Below, one piece after another: positions 44,701 through 52,697 of a stretch of 52,697 nt of DNA. The notes under the pieces are model-generated. The model worked only from the letters and a program-made list of their open reading frames with translations. It was not told the DNA's origin and ran no database searches. Source of the DNA: Acidimicrobiaceae bacterium (GTDB lineage: Bacteria; Actinomycetota; Acidimicrobiia; Acidimicrobiales; MedAcidi-G1); assembly GCA_002717365.1 (NCBI GenBank), contig PBDJ01000022.1, positions 1 through 52,697 of the forward strand, given 5' to 3'. The position numbers were made by a program, and so were the translations under genes. Every line of letters begins with the position of its first letter. Positions within the stretch are counted from its first letter, which is position 1.

Positions 44701-44898
44701 GCCGGCGGCGGACCCAACGTCGACGACGAGGACCTCGAGGCGGGCATGGTCCTGAGCAGCCAACGAGGCCAGGACGGCTTCCAGAGCGGGCCCGGGGCCC
44801 CGAGCCACCACCACGGCCAGCACCGGCGCTGTACCCGGCCGGGGTGCCGGTTCAGCCAGCATCCCGCCACTCTTCGGCTGGTCGGGGATGACGTCCAC
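41746..44898 (-). CDS. Giant GT2 glycosyltransferase fused to a polytopic membrane region
   Basis: About 1050 residues. The first 300 form a GT2 fold (LAVVVARGPGPALEAVLASLAAQDH, LEVLVVDVGS, RFLLILGDDVVVN, GAVLVRADLYEALGGLD). The usual late motif ED/DDxDLCWR is here GDAVLELCWR, so the catalytic acidic residue may be missing. Membrane segments start at about 290 and continue (around twelve) with two extracytoplasmic domains, ending in a single helix and a short basic tail. The following DUF5719 gene overlaps by GTGA. I place the start at GTG 44898, 9 nt after a TAGGGT box; GTG 44904 is the alternative. Likely role: cell-surface polysaccharide assembly. Confidence 0.8.
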   Translation of the reverse strand: MDVIPDQPKSGGMLAEPAPRPGTAPVLAVVVARGPGPALEAVLASLAAQDHARLEVLVVDVGSAAGHDQVVEGVGRFLPGSTIAVLDGTPGLGASVAAGLTARTSGPPPRFLLILGDDVVVNDTAVRRMVERAVEANLGIVGAKVLGPGESRSLDDLGASVDRLGTRVPLVEPGEVDQGQYDTQSDVLSVASGAVLVRADLYEALGGLDPEVVDGDAVLELCWRAHLVGASVSTAPTAVAHRLELVGDRAAERSASSRWARHRLRRVLVCHRPARAATAALGILGATVVGVFYGALTGRFRYVWALLGAWPWNLRRLSSAARRRLPAPEPAVESGLARLEVPHRAFRRVVTGLALTGTDDRSPAQLRLHRLWSMLLGPGGLALMVSAAVLGFGSRALFRGGLPAVGRFQPPPTDPTDLVRSWWLGWRPTGTGTTVVGPDGLALLGLADGLWPWATGLLWTLVVLAALPMGAVGMWRLVRPVGGGRSRAVAVLIYLSVPLPYDALRAGRIGPLAAYAAVPWLVRRLVGAQGVAPYGGRGGDPGPGTRLRSLWSDVLVTGLVLAAVVVVEPVLVVPAGMVVVGLMVGTGLAGSLAGLARLAIVGAGAVIVAALLHLPLLAALLGDRTVDSLVESTAWPVHGLGADAMFRLETGDFGLGRLGLALLVVPALALLVARGRHLALAIRAWFVVAASWSTVWVVDQGWWDGPTPEPGILLAPAAVGLAWAAAVGVASLGTDLLGEGASARSERWVRQGAVGLMGLSLAVVVLPVLAGSIDGAWGTARDDLRSAVPFISRSPVDTETVHGGVPRVVWLGAPSVLPAVGIPLSDGLSLAVTDGRPDLGDQWPLESTEGMEAIRTAVGGAVDGDTSRLGARLGLWGVGWVVLVERAAPVPQPGIEVMVPDHLTGALSRQLDLERMEGLNRAVTVYRNLAVEAPLAVVRDHNRQAVPVVVTRQALDQRVVTASADGALRWAVGPDRSWGFVVDGVDQPLVDPNEPGAVMDHPSVRVARDSVGFLVLDDDGSAGRRAVQVILFGVVLLLASWARTVREVRR

Positions 44899-44907
44899 GG
44901 ACACCGG

Positions 44908-44913
44908 ACCCTA
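44908..44913 (-). promoter_or_regulatory. -10 box upstream of the giant GT2 gene
   Basis: TAGGGT ends 9 nt before GTG 44898 and only 3 nt before GTG 44904, which argues for the inner start. Confidence 0.45.
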
Positions 44914-44959
44914 GTCCCGGACACCAGAACCCGAGGCTCGACCTCCGCCCTTTACCACC

Positions 44960-44965
44960 TAGGGT
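44960..44965 (+). promoter_or_regulatory. -10 box of predicted leaderless promoter for the rmd-gmd-cofD-cofE unit
   Basis: TAGGGT ends 6 nt before a GTG at 44972 that opens a 17-codon mini-ORF; CTCGAC 17 bp upstream is a weak -35 candidate. Confidence 0.45.
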
Positions 44966-44971
44966 GCGCCG

Positions 44972-45021
44972 GTGGCCCACCCCCCGTCCTGGCGGCCGTC
45001 CGGCTGCCCCCCTACCCGCCC

Positions 45022-45025
<4 letters not shown>
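44972..45025 (+). CDS. Predicted 17-codon proline-rich leader peptide coupled to rmd
   Basis: Starts with GTG 6 nt after a -10 box and encodes VAHPPSWRPSGCPPTRP, six prolines in 17 residues including two PP pairs. Its TGA stop overlaps the rmd ATG (ATGA). rmd itself has no ribosome site, so ribosomes arriving on a leaderless mRNA through this peptide would explain rmd translation. Not verifiable from this sequence alone; chance is possible given its size. Confidence 0.4.
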
Positions 45026-46928
<1,903 letters not shown>

Positions 46929-46957
46929 TCGGGTCCGATGGCCGACCGTAGGACATC

Positions 46958-47905
46958 GTGATCACCGTCCTAGCTGGGGGCGTAGGAGCGGCCCGCCTGC
47001 TGCGGGGCCTGGTCCTCGCCGTACCCGCCGACCGAGTCACGGCCGTCGTGAACACAGCCGACGACGTGGTCCTCCACGGACTGCACGTATCGCCCGATCT
47101 GGACACGGTCACCTACACGCTGGCCGAAGCTGGCAACCCGGAGACCGGCTGGGGTCTTGCCGGGGAGACGTGGCAAGCCATGGATGCCCTAGACCGCTTC
47201 AGAGGACCGACGTGGTTCCGGCTCGGCGACCGGGACCTGGGCACCCACCTCTACCGGACAGGTCGCCTGGCCGAGGATGCCGGCTTGACCACCGTCACCG
47301 CCGAGATCACCCAGGCGTGGGGCCTGAAGACCACCCTGTTGCCGATGACCGAGGACCCGGTGACCACCATGGTCACCCTGGACGAGGGTGAGGGGGCCGG
47401 AGACGAGGTGGGTTTCCAGGAGTACTTCGTGCGCCTGGGGCACTCGGTGGCCGTACGGTCGGTCCGGTTCGCCGGGGCTGACGCTGCCCGACCGGGACCT
47501 GGGGTGCTGGAGGCGTTAGCTCAGGCAGACGCTGTGGTCATCGCCCCGTCTAACCCAGTGGTGTCAATCGGCCCGTTGCTGGCCGTGCCGGGCATCGCCG
47601 ACGCCCTGCAGGCCCGGCGGTCGGCCACGGTGGCCGTGTCGCCCATCGTGGCCGGGAAGGCGTTGAAGGGACCGGCCGACCGCCTGCTGCGCGAGTTGGG
47701 CCACGAGGCCTCGGTGGTCGGGGTAGCCCGCCTCTACCGGGACCTAGCGGCCACGCTGGTCGTGGACCGTGCCGACGCTGATCTGGCCGATGCCGTGGAG
47801 GCTGAGGGCGTGGCCTGTGTGGTGGCTGACACCGTCATGTCGTCGCCCGAGGTGGCTGCCCAGTTGTCGCTGCAGATTCTGGGCTGCGTGGGAGTCGCGA
47901 CATGA
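46958..47905 (+). CDS. cofD: 2-phospho-L-lactate (or phosphoenolpyruvate) transferase CofD/FbiA
   Basis: Builds the dehydro-F420-0/F420-0 backbone by joining an activated phospho-acid to Fo. 315 residues starting [17 protein letters not shown], then [37 protein letters not shown], and [17 protein letters not shown] start, with AGGA 4 nt upstream. Overlaps cofE by 4 bp. In actinobacteria this step is thought to use phosphoenolpyruvate. The whiB gene commonly found beside fbiA in actinobacteria is not present; rmd-gmd occupies that place. Confidence 0.94.
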   Translation: MITVLAGGVGAARLLRGLVLAVPADRVTAVVNTADDVVLHGLHVSPDLDTVTYTLAEAGNPETGWGLAGETWQAMDALDRFRGPTWFRLGDRDLGTHLYRTGRLAEDAGLTTVTAEITQAWGLKTTLLPMTEDPVTTMVTLDEGEGAGDEVGFQEYFVRLGHSVAVRSVRFAGADAARPGPGVLEALAQADAVVIAPSNPVVSIGPLLAVPGIADALQARRSATVAVSPIVAGKALKGPADRLLRELGHEASVVGVARLYRDLAATLVVDRADADLADAVEAEGVACVVADTVMSSPEVAAQLSLQILGCVGVAT

Positions 47906-48597
47906 CAGACCGCATCGAAGTCCTAGCGGTGGTTGGCCTGCCCGAGGTCCGTCCAGGTGACGATCTGGCGGCACTCATTGCCGGGGCGGCCGACCTGGTC
48001 GAAGGCGACGTGGTGGTGGTAACCCAGAAGGTGGTGTCCAAGGCTGAGGACCGGCTGGTCGATATCGACCCCGAGGCGGGACACCGGCCGCTGGTAGAAC
48101 GGGAGTCGGTACGGATCCTTCGCCGGCGGGGCGACCTGGTGATCGCCGAGACCGAGCACGGCTTCGTGTGCGCCAACGCTGGGGTGGACCTGTCCAACGT
48201 GGAAGCCGGGCAGGCGGCGTTGCTACCCGTCGACTCGGACCGGTCGGCTCGACGGATCCGCGATGCCCTGCGCCACCGGTTCTCGGTCAATGTGGCCGTG
48301 GTGGTGAGCGATACGTTTGGCCGGCCGTGGCGGCGGGGGGTAACCGATGTGGCCATCGGGTGTGCCGGCCTACGTCCGGTGGTCGACCTGCGGGGGACCA
48401 CCGACGCCCTGGGCCGAGAGTTGCAGGTGACTGAGGTGGCAGTGGTCGACGAGATCGCTGCGGCTGCCGAGTTGGTCATGGGTAAAGCAGCCGGGGTACC
48501 AGTGGCTGTGGTGCGGGGCATCGATCCGTTGTGGTTCGGCGACGGGAGCGTGGTCGATGATGTGGTCCGATCCCCTGATGAGGACCTGTTCCGCTAG
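47902..48597 (+). CDS. cofE: Coenzyme F420:L-glutamate ligase (CofE domain only)
   Basis: Adds gamma-linked glutamates to F420-0. 231 residues: EVLAVVGLPEVRPGDDLAALI, GDVVVVTQKVVSKAEDRLVD, ETEHGFVCANAGVDLSNVE, VVVSDTFGRPWRRGVTDVAIG, and GKAAGVPVAVVRG. The C-terminal nitroreductase-like domain of mycobacterial FbiB, which reduces dehydro-F420-0, is missing, so that step must be done by a separate protein if it is needed. Translationally coupled to cofD by ATGA. Confidence 0.93.
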   Translation: MTDRIEVLAVVGLPEVRPGDDLAALIAGAADLVEGDVVVVTQKVVSKAEDRLVDIDPEAGHRPLVERESVRILRRRGDLVIAETEHGFVCANAGVDLSNVEAGQAALLPVDSDRSARRIRDALRHRFSVNVAVVVSDTFGRPWRRGVTDVAIGCAGLRPVVDLRGTTDALGRELQVTEVAVVDEIAAAAELVMGKAAGVPVAVVRGIDPLWFGDGSVVDDVVRSPDEDLFR

Positions 48598-48630
48598 GCC
48601 CTTCGGACCAGCGGTCAGACGGTCGGTGGG

Positions 48631-49650
48631 TCAGGCCTCGTAGCCGTTGGGGTGGCGCTGTTGCCAGCGCCAGTGGTCGACCAGCATCTCGTCCAGGCTG
48701 CGGGTGGCTCGCCAGCCCAGTAGGTCTATGGCCAGCGCTGGGTCGGCCCAGATCCGCTCGATATCACCAGCCCGGCGGCCCACTACCTCATGGGGTACCG
48801 GCTGGCCGATAACTCGGGAGGCGGCAGCCACCACGTCTAGCACGGAGTAGCCGGTACCCGTCCCCAGGTTGACCGCTGTGCAGCCCGTCGGCCCGTCGCC
48901 GTCAGCAAGGGCGTTCAGGGCGGCCACGTGGCCCTCTGCCAAGTCCATGACGTGGAGATAGTCCCGGATGGCCGAGCCGTCCGGGGTGTCGTAGTCGCCG
49001 CCGAACACCGCCAGGCGCTCCTGGCGTCCCACCGCCACCTGCATCAGGTACGGCACCAGGTTGTCGGGCACGCCCTGGGGGTCCTCGCCGAGGTCTCCAC
49101 TGGGGTGGGAACCCACCGGGTTGAAGTAGCGCAGCAGGAGAACATCGAGCCCGCCGACGTCGGCCTCGGCGGCTAGGAGTTCCTCACAGGCAATCTTTGT
49201 GGCGCCGTACGGGTTGGTCGCCCCGATGGGCGATGCCTCAGTGACCGGCACATGGTTCGGCTCGCCGTAGACGGTGCACGACGACGAGAAGACCAGACGG
49301 GACACGCCGTGGGCCCGCATGGCGGCCACCACGCCAGCCGTACAGCCCACGTTGTTCCGGTGATAGCCCTCCGGATCGGAGATCGATCCACTGACCGACT
49401 TGAAGGCGGCGAAGTGGACCACCTCGTCAACCCGGTGGTCAGCCAGGGTCCGGCCCACGGAGTCGACATCGGCGGCGTCGGCCTCCACGAACGGCAGGTC
49501 GGGCCGGGTCAGGGAGCGCAGGGCGTCGACGGCGGCCGGCGACGAGTTGGACAGGTCGTCGAGGACGACCACTTGACGACCGGCATCGTGGAGGGCCACC
49601 GCGGTGTGACTGCCGATGTAGCCCGCTCCGCCGGTAACCAGGACGGCCAC
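48631..49650 (-). CDS. galE: UDP-glucose 4-epimerase
   Basis: NAD-dependent epimerase, 339 residues: VLVTGGAGYIGSHTAVALHDAGRQVVVLDDLSNSS, HFAAFKSVSGSISDPEGYHRNNVGCT, SSSCTVYGEPNHVPVTE, NPYGATKIACEE (Y-x3-K), LRYFNPVGSHPSGDLGEDPQGVPDNLVPY and the C-terminal RRAGDIERIWADP. The usual GalE features are intact. GTG start with GAGGA 8 nt upstream. It follows the GDP-mannose pyrophosphorylase gene by one base. Confidence 0.94.
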   Translation of the reverse strand: MAVLVTGGAGYIGSHTAVALHDAGRQVVVLDDLSNSSPAAVDALRSLTRPDLPFVEADAADVDSVGRTLADHRVDEVVHFAAFKSVSGSISDPEGYHRNNVGCTAGVVAAMRAHGVSRLVFSSSCTVYGEPNHVPVTEASPIGATNPYGATKIACEELLAAEADVGGLDVLLLRYFNPVGSHPSGDLGEDPQGVPDNLVPYLMQVAVGRQERLAVFGGDYDTPDGSAIRDYLHVMDLAEGHVAALNALADGDGPTGCTAVNLGTGTGYSVLDVVAAASRVIGQPVPHEVVGRRAGDIERIWADPALAIDLLGWRATRSLDEMLVDHWRWQQRHPNGYEA

Positions 49651-49651
49651 G

Positions 49652-50662
49652 TCAAGCGTCCTCGGGGATCCGGGCGCCAGACAGGCATCGACCGTCGGAG
49701 ACGTTCTGCCCCTCGCCGATGATGGTCAGGGCCCTGAGCGAGGCTCCTGGCCCCACCTGGGCCCCGGGGCCGACCACCGAGTGATCGACCGTGGCACTGG
49801 CGCCGACCGATCCGCCTTCCATCACCACAGCACCACATAGGCATGCCCCTTCACCGACGGCGGCACCGGACATAACCACCGAGCGGTCGATGCGGGCGTC
49901 GGGGTGCACCCTGGCTTCTGGGTGGACGGCCGCTAGGTCGCCACGGGTGCCGTCCACCAGGTCCAGCTGGGCTCGGATGTAGGCCTCGGGTGTTCCGGTG
50001 TCGATCCAATAGGCCTCAGACGCCACAGCGTGGAGCCTGCCCTCGACGGCCATCGCCGGGAACACTTCGCGCTCAATCGACACCGAACGGTTCTCGGGTA
50101 TACGGGCCAGCACCGTGGGTTCCAGCACGTAGGTCCCGGCGTTGATCCACCGGGTTGGCGCCGTGGCGGCCTCCGGCTTTTCGACGAAGCCCAGAACCTT
50201 GCCGTCCTGGTCGGTGGGAACCACGCCGTACTGGGACGGGTCGTCGACCTCGGTCAGGGCCAAGGTGCCCTCGGTTCCGGCAGCCCGGTGGTGGGCCACG
50301 ACGTCGCCCACGTCCAAGTCGGTAAGGACATCGCCGTTGAGCACCAGGAAGGCATCGTCCCCGTCGCCGAGACCCGCCTTGGCGGCCGCGAAGCGCACGG
50401 CGCCCGCCGTGTCCAGTGGCTCGGGTTCCACGGCGTAGTGCAGGGGGATGCCGGCGCACGTCCCGTCGGGATAGGCGTCGGCGAAGGCCTCGGGGTGGAA
50501 GCCCAATGAGAGGACCACCCGGGTGATGCCGTGGCCGGCCAGGTGGGCGACGACGTGTTCGATCATGGGCCGGTCTACGACCGGCAGCATCTGCTTGGGG
50601 ACGTTCCGGGTGAGTGGTCGGAGCCGGGTTCCAAATCCCCCGACCAGGACGATGGCCTGCAC
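49652..50662 (-). CDS. manC: Mannose-1-phosphate guanylyltransferase (GDP-mannose pyrophosphorylase)
   Basis: 336 residues. The N-terminal nucleotidyltransferase domain begins AIVLVGGFGTRLRPLTRNVPKQMLPVVDRPMIEHVV; FLVLNGDVLTD, VEKPEAATAPTRWINAGTYVLEP and YWIDTGTPEAYIRAQLDL follow. A C-terminal left-handed beta-helix starts at about 250 (HPEARVHPDARIDRSVVMSGAAVG). This matches the actinobacterial pyrophosphorylase beside fbiA-fbiB (Mtb Rv3264c), so GDP-mannose is the likely product, but related enzymes use other sugars. GTG start. Confidence 0.86.
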   Translation of the reverse strand: MQAIVLVGGFGTRLRPLTRNVPKQMLPVVDRPMIEHVVAHLAGHGITRVVLSLGFHPEAFADAYPDGTCAGIPLHYAVEPEPLDTAGAVRFAAAKAGLGDGDDAFLVLNGDVLTDLDVGDVVAHHRAAGTEGTLALTEVDDPSQYGVVPTDQDGKVLGFVEKPEAATAPTRWINAGTYVLEPTVLARIPENRSVSIEREVFPAMAVEGRLHAVASEAYWIDTGTPEAYIRAQLDLVDGTRGDLAAVHPEARVHPDARIDRSVVMSGAAVGEGACLCGAVVMEGGSVGASATVDHSVVGPGAQVGPGASLRALTIIGEGQNVSDGRCLSGARIPEDA

Positions 50663-50674
50663 GGCCCGAAAGCG

Positions 50675-51355
50675 CTACTCGCCGGTGGTGGGCACCGGGG
50701 CCGACGGATCCGAGGTGAGGGCCCGCGGGTTCACCACGTCCAGGAAGGTCAGCCGCTCGGGCCGCGGAGCGGGTGGTTCCACGTCGGCCGGCACCAGGGC
50801 AACGGTGAAGGCCTCCCGGTCCTTGAGGAACCGGACGTTCGCCAGGTCCTCGGTGAGAACCTCAGGGTCGCGTTCCATGTCATCGGCGTCAAAGCGGCCC
50901 ACCTTGACCACGGTCGGTTGGCCGTTGCAGTCGGCGCCGGCCAGGAGTGCCTCGCCGGTGTCCAGGACCACGCTGTCATCGTCGATGCGGCCGCCGAAGG
51001 CATTGAAGAACTGGCCCATGGTGGCGTCCTGCCCGGAGGCCAGCTTGTTGAACGGGTGGATGTGGATTATGCCGTCGCTGTGGGTGTGGATGCCGTTCGG
51101 ATCGGTCTCGATCACGATCTTGGACCGGAAGTCGTCACAGACGTAGACGTCGTAGGCGGAATGCCAGTGGTCGCCGACCCGGGGGGCCGAGGTGGCCTCG
51201 CGGTCGGAGCGGGCCCACAGCACGAGCAGCGATCCGAGGACCACCACTAGGCCAATGGCTAGCGGAAAGCCCATCTTCCTTCGTTCACCGGTGCCTCCCG
51301 AGGCTCCCGCCCGGGCGGCGCGCGCGATCTTGCTTGCAGAGTCTCCACGTGCCAT
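50675..51355 (-). CDS. Membrane-anchored His-rich protein, unknown
   Basis: 226 residues. A basic, Ala-rich N-terminus (about 1-28) is followed by one membrane helix (about 29-47) and an extracytoplasmic domain. It carries a dense metal-ligand-like block at about 62-103: DHWHSAYDVYVCDDF, HTHSDGIIHIHPF, plus a second Cys in AGADCNGQPTV. I do not recognise the family. The His/Asp/Cys layout suggests a metal-binding or redox domain; this is inference. The ATG follows a TAGCCT -10 box by 9 nt. It may be co-transcribed with manC and galE, 12 nt downstream. Confidence 0.7.
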   Translation of the reverse strand: MARGDSASKIARAARAGASGGTGERRKMGFPLAIGLVVVLGSLLVLWARSDREATSAPRVGDHWHSAYDVYVCDDFRSKIVIETDPNGIHTHSDGIIHIHPFNKLASGQDATMGQFFNAFGGRIDDDSVVLDTGEALLAGADCNGQPTVVKVGRFDADDMERDPEVLTEDLANVRFLKDREAFTVALVPADVEPPAPRPERLTFLDVVNPRALTSDPSAPVPTTGE

Positions 51356-51364
51356 AGAGCCCCG

Positions 51365-51370
51365 AGGCTA
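51365..51370 (-). promoter_or_regulatory. -10 box of predicted leaderless promoter
   Basis: TAGCCT ends 9 nt before the ATG at 51355. Confidence 0.45.
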
Positions 51371-51430
51371 CAGGCGCCTCCCGGCGGATCATCGGGCTTG
51401 TTCAGCAGGCCGGTCGGTCCCGTACCAGCC

Positions 51431-52678
51431 TCAGCTCGGGTCTCGTAGCCCCTTAATGAGTTCCGCGTAGGCCTCGGCCACCGAGGCCGGGGACCGCCAC
51501 CGCTCGGCCCACCGGCGACCGGCGGCGCCCATGGTGGCTCGCAGGTCGGGGTCGTCGGCCAAGCGCTCCACGGCGGCAACCAGGGCGTCGGGGTCGTCGG
51601 GGGGCACGGCCAGGCCGGCTCCGGCCTCGGACACCACACGGGCCACCTCGGTGCCTTCGTCCACGCTGGCCAACACCGGGCGGCCGGCGGCCAAGATGGC
51701 GTAAGTCTTGGACGGGACGCTGGAGGCACCCAGGCCGGCCCGCAGGGGCACCACGTGCACGTCGGCGGTGGCTAGCACCTCGGGGACCCGTTCAGTGGGT
51801 TGGTAACCGACCACGGTCAGGTTCGGCAGGTCCTCGGCGGCCCGCCGAAGGTCGTCGGCCCGGACGCCACCTCCGTTGACGACGTAGGCCAGGTCGGAGC
51901 GGCCGCTGTGGCGACGGGCCGCCTCGACGAGGAGGTCTAGCGACTGGGAGTGGCCGAGGTTGCCGGCATACATGACGATGGTCCGGTCGCCTAGGCCGTG
52001 TTCGGCCCGGTAGGCGGTCTGGCGGTCCATCGGCCGGACGACGACGGTGTCCACGAAGTTGGGGATGACCTGCACCACGGGACGCCGGTCGGGGGGCAGT
52101 GTGGCGACCTTGGCCGATACGTTGGCCGCTAGGTCGTCGGATAGGACGGTGACGGCGTCGGACCGGCGGTAGGTGGACCGTTCGAGGGCCCGGAAGGCCC
52201 GGATGGCCTGGGGTGAGGTGAGGGCACCGACCTGGACGGCCACGTCGGGAAACACGTCCTGAACGTTGCACACCAGAGGGCAACGGTGGCGGCGGGCTAT
52301 CAGCCAGCCGGCCAGTCCGAGGGTGAGTGGCGGGGACACGGCGACCACGCCGTCGAAGGGGCCGCGGGCGGTCAGGCCGGCCAGGACGGCCAGTTTGGTG
52401 AAGCCCACGAAGCCCAGGGCTCGGGCCAGCAGGTTGGTCTTGTCGGTCGGGAAGGGGTGGAGACGGACCACGGTGCCCGCCGGATGGGTTCCCCGTCGGA
52501 CCGGGCGGCCCCGCCACCCGTTGGCCACCCGGTGTTCGGCGTACCAGGGCAACGAGGTGATGACGTGGACGTCGTGGCCGAGGTTGCCGAGGTGGTCAAC
52601 GATGGCTGACACCACGACGCCGGTCGGAGCAGTGTCAGGTCTTAGGTGCGGGGTGAGGACGAGGAGGCGCACGGTCAC
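51431..52678 (-). CDS. GT4 glycosyltransferase (WcaI-like)
   Basis: 415 residues with two Rossmann-like halves. LLVLTPHLRPDTAPTGVVVSAIVDHLGNLGHDVHVIT at the start, VCNVQDVFPDVAVQVG, SDAVTVLSDDLAANV, VIPNFVDT, MYAGNLGHSQSLDLLVEAA and VPLRAGLGASSVPSKTYAILAAGRPVLAS with the nucleotide-sugar-binding Glu region (VDEGTEVARVV). This is the WcaI/colanic-acid type GT4 pattern; donor could be GDP-mannose or GDP-rhamnose made nearby. GTG at 52678 follows GGGGGAT. A GTGA context suggests overlap with a gene beyond the right edge. Confidence 0.83.
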   Translation of the reverse strand: MTVRLLVLTPHLRPDTAPTGVVVSAIVDHLGNLGHDVHVITSLPWYAEHRVANGWRGRPVRRGTHPAGTVVRLHPFPTDKTNLLARALGFVGFTKLAVLAGLTARGPFDGVVAVSPPLTLGLAGWLIARRHRCPLVCNVQDVFPDVAVQVGALTSPQAIRAFRALERSTYRRSDAVTVLSDDLAANVSAKVATLPPDRRPVVQVIPNFVDTVVVRPMDRQTAYRAEHGLGDRTIVMYAGNLGHSQSLDLLVEAARRHSGRSDLAYVVNGGGVRADDLRRAAEDLPNLTVVGYQPTERVPEVLATADVHVVPLRAGLGASSVPSKTYAILAAGRPVLASVDEGTEVARVVSEAGAGLAVPPDDPDALVAAVERLADDPDLRATMGAAGRRWAERWRSPASVAEAYAELIKGLRDPS

Positions 52679-52697
52679 ATCCCCCGGCCTGCCGGGA

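Overview
The window is a GC-rich, gene-dense chromosome segment of an actinobacterium. F420 biosynthesis genes, a phosphatidylinositol-mannoside type cluster (pgsA, acyltransferase, pimA) and a yajC-secD-secF-rel block are typical of Actinomycetota. The presence of tgt/queA, the lack of a whiB gene in the F420/GDP-mannose block and several unrecognised small membrane proteins suggest Acidimicrobiia (an uncultured or marine lineage is possible); that placement is inference. There is no plasmid, phage, IS, CRISPR, tRNA or rRNA signal. No gap between genes exceeds about 160 bp, so there is no long empty stretch.

Layout. 0-7 kb (all minus strand): alaS-ruvX-mltG-aroE (aroE cut by the left edge), and rarA with two small membrane proteins. 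7-15.5 kb: hisS-aspS, bifunctional rel, yajC-secD-secF. 15.5-20 kb: queA-tgt (queuosine) and ruvC-ruvA-ruvB. 20-22.3 kb: pdxS-pdxT-yebC. 22.3-24.4 kb: a DUF3048 lipoprotein and a degenerate M48-like protein. 24.4-27.2 kb: pgsA-acyltransferase-pimA. 27.3-28.9 kb: two small unknown membrane proteins and a uridine-kinase-like gene. 28.9-33.2 kb: ahcY, manA, Trm112-like, manB. 33.2-37.8 kb: GtrA-GT2 fusion, large GT-C-like membrane protein, CPBP protease. 37.9-40.3 kb (plus strand): ftsH and a membrane thioredoxin. 40.3-44.9 kb (minus): DUF5719 and a giant GT2/membrane protein. 45.0-48.6 kb (plus): rmd-gmd-cofD-cofE. 48.6-52.7 kb (minus): galE, GDP-mannose pyrophosphorylase, an unknown His-rich membrane protein and a GT4 glycosyltransferase.

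How it works together. manA, manB, manC, gmd and rmd give a complete route from fructose-6-phosphate to GDP-mannose and GDP-D-rhamnose. PimA and several glycosyltransferases in the window are plausible consumers. The first ~27 kb follows the order of the Mycobacterium tuberculosis aroE...pgsA region and the last ~24 kb that of its sahH-manA-manB-fbiA-fbiB-manC region, so two conserved actinobacterial blocks are joined here.

The most notable observations are: (1) at least 16 gene or operon starts have a TANNNT -10 box exactly 6-9 nt upstream of the start codon, a leaderless-mRNA signature that also fixes several start sites; (2) one of these promoters starts a 17-codon proline-rich mini-ORF whose stop overlaps the rmd start (ATGA); (3) the Tgt protein has lost all three zinc-binding cysteines; (4) the M48-like membrane protein has lost its HExxH centre. 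No wholly new multi-gene system could be shown.
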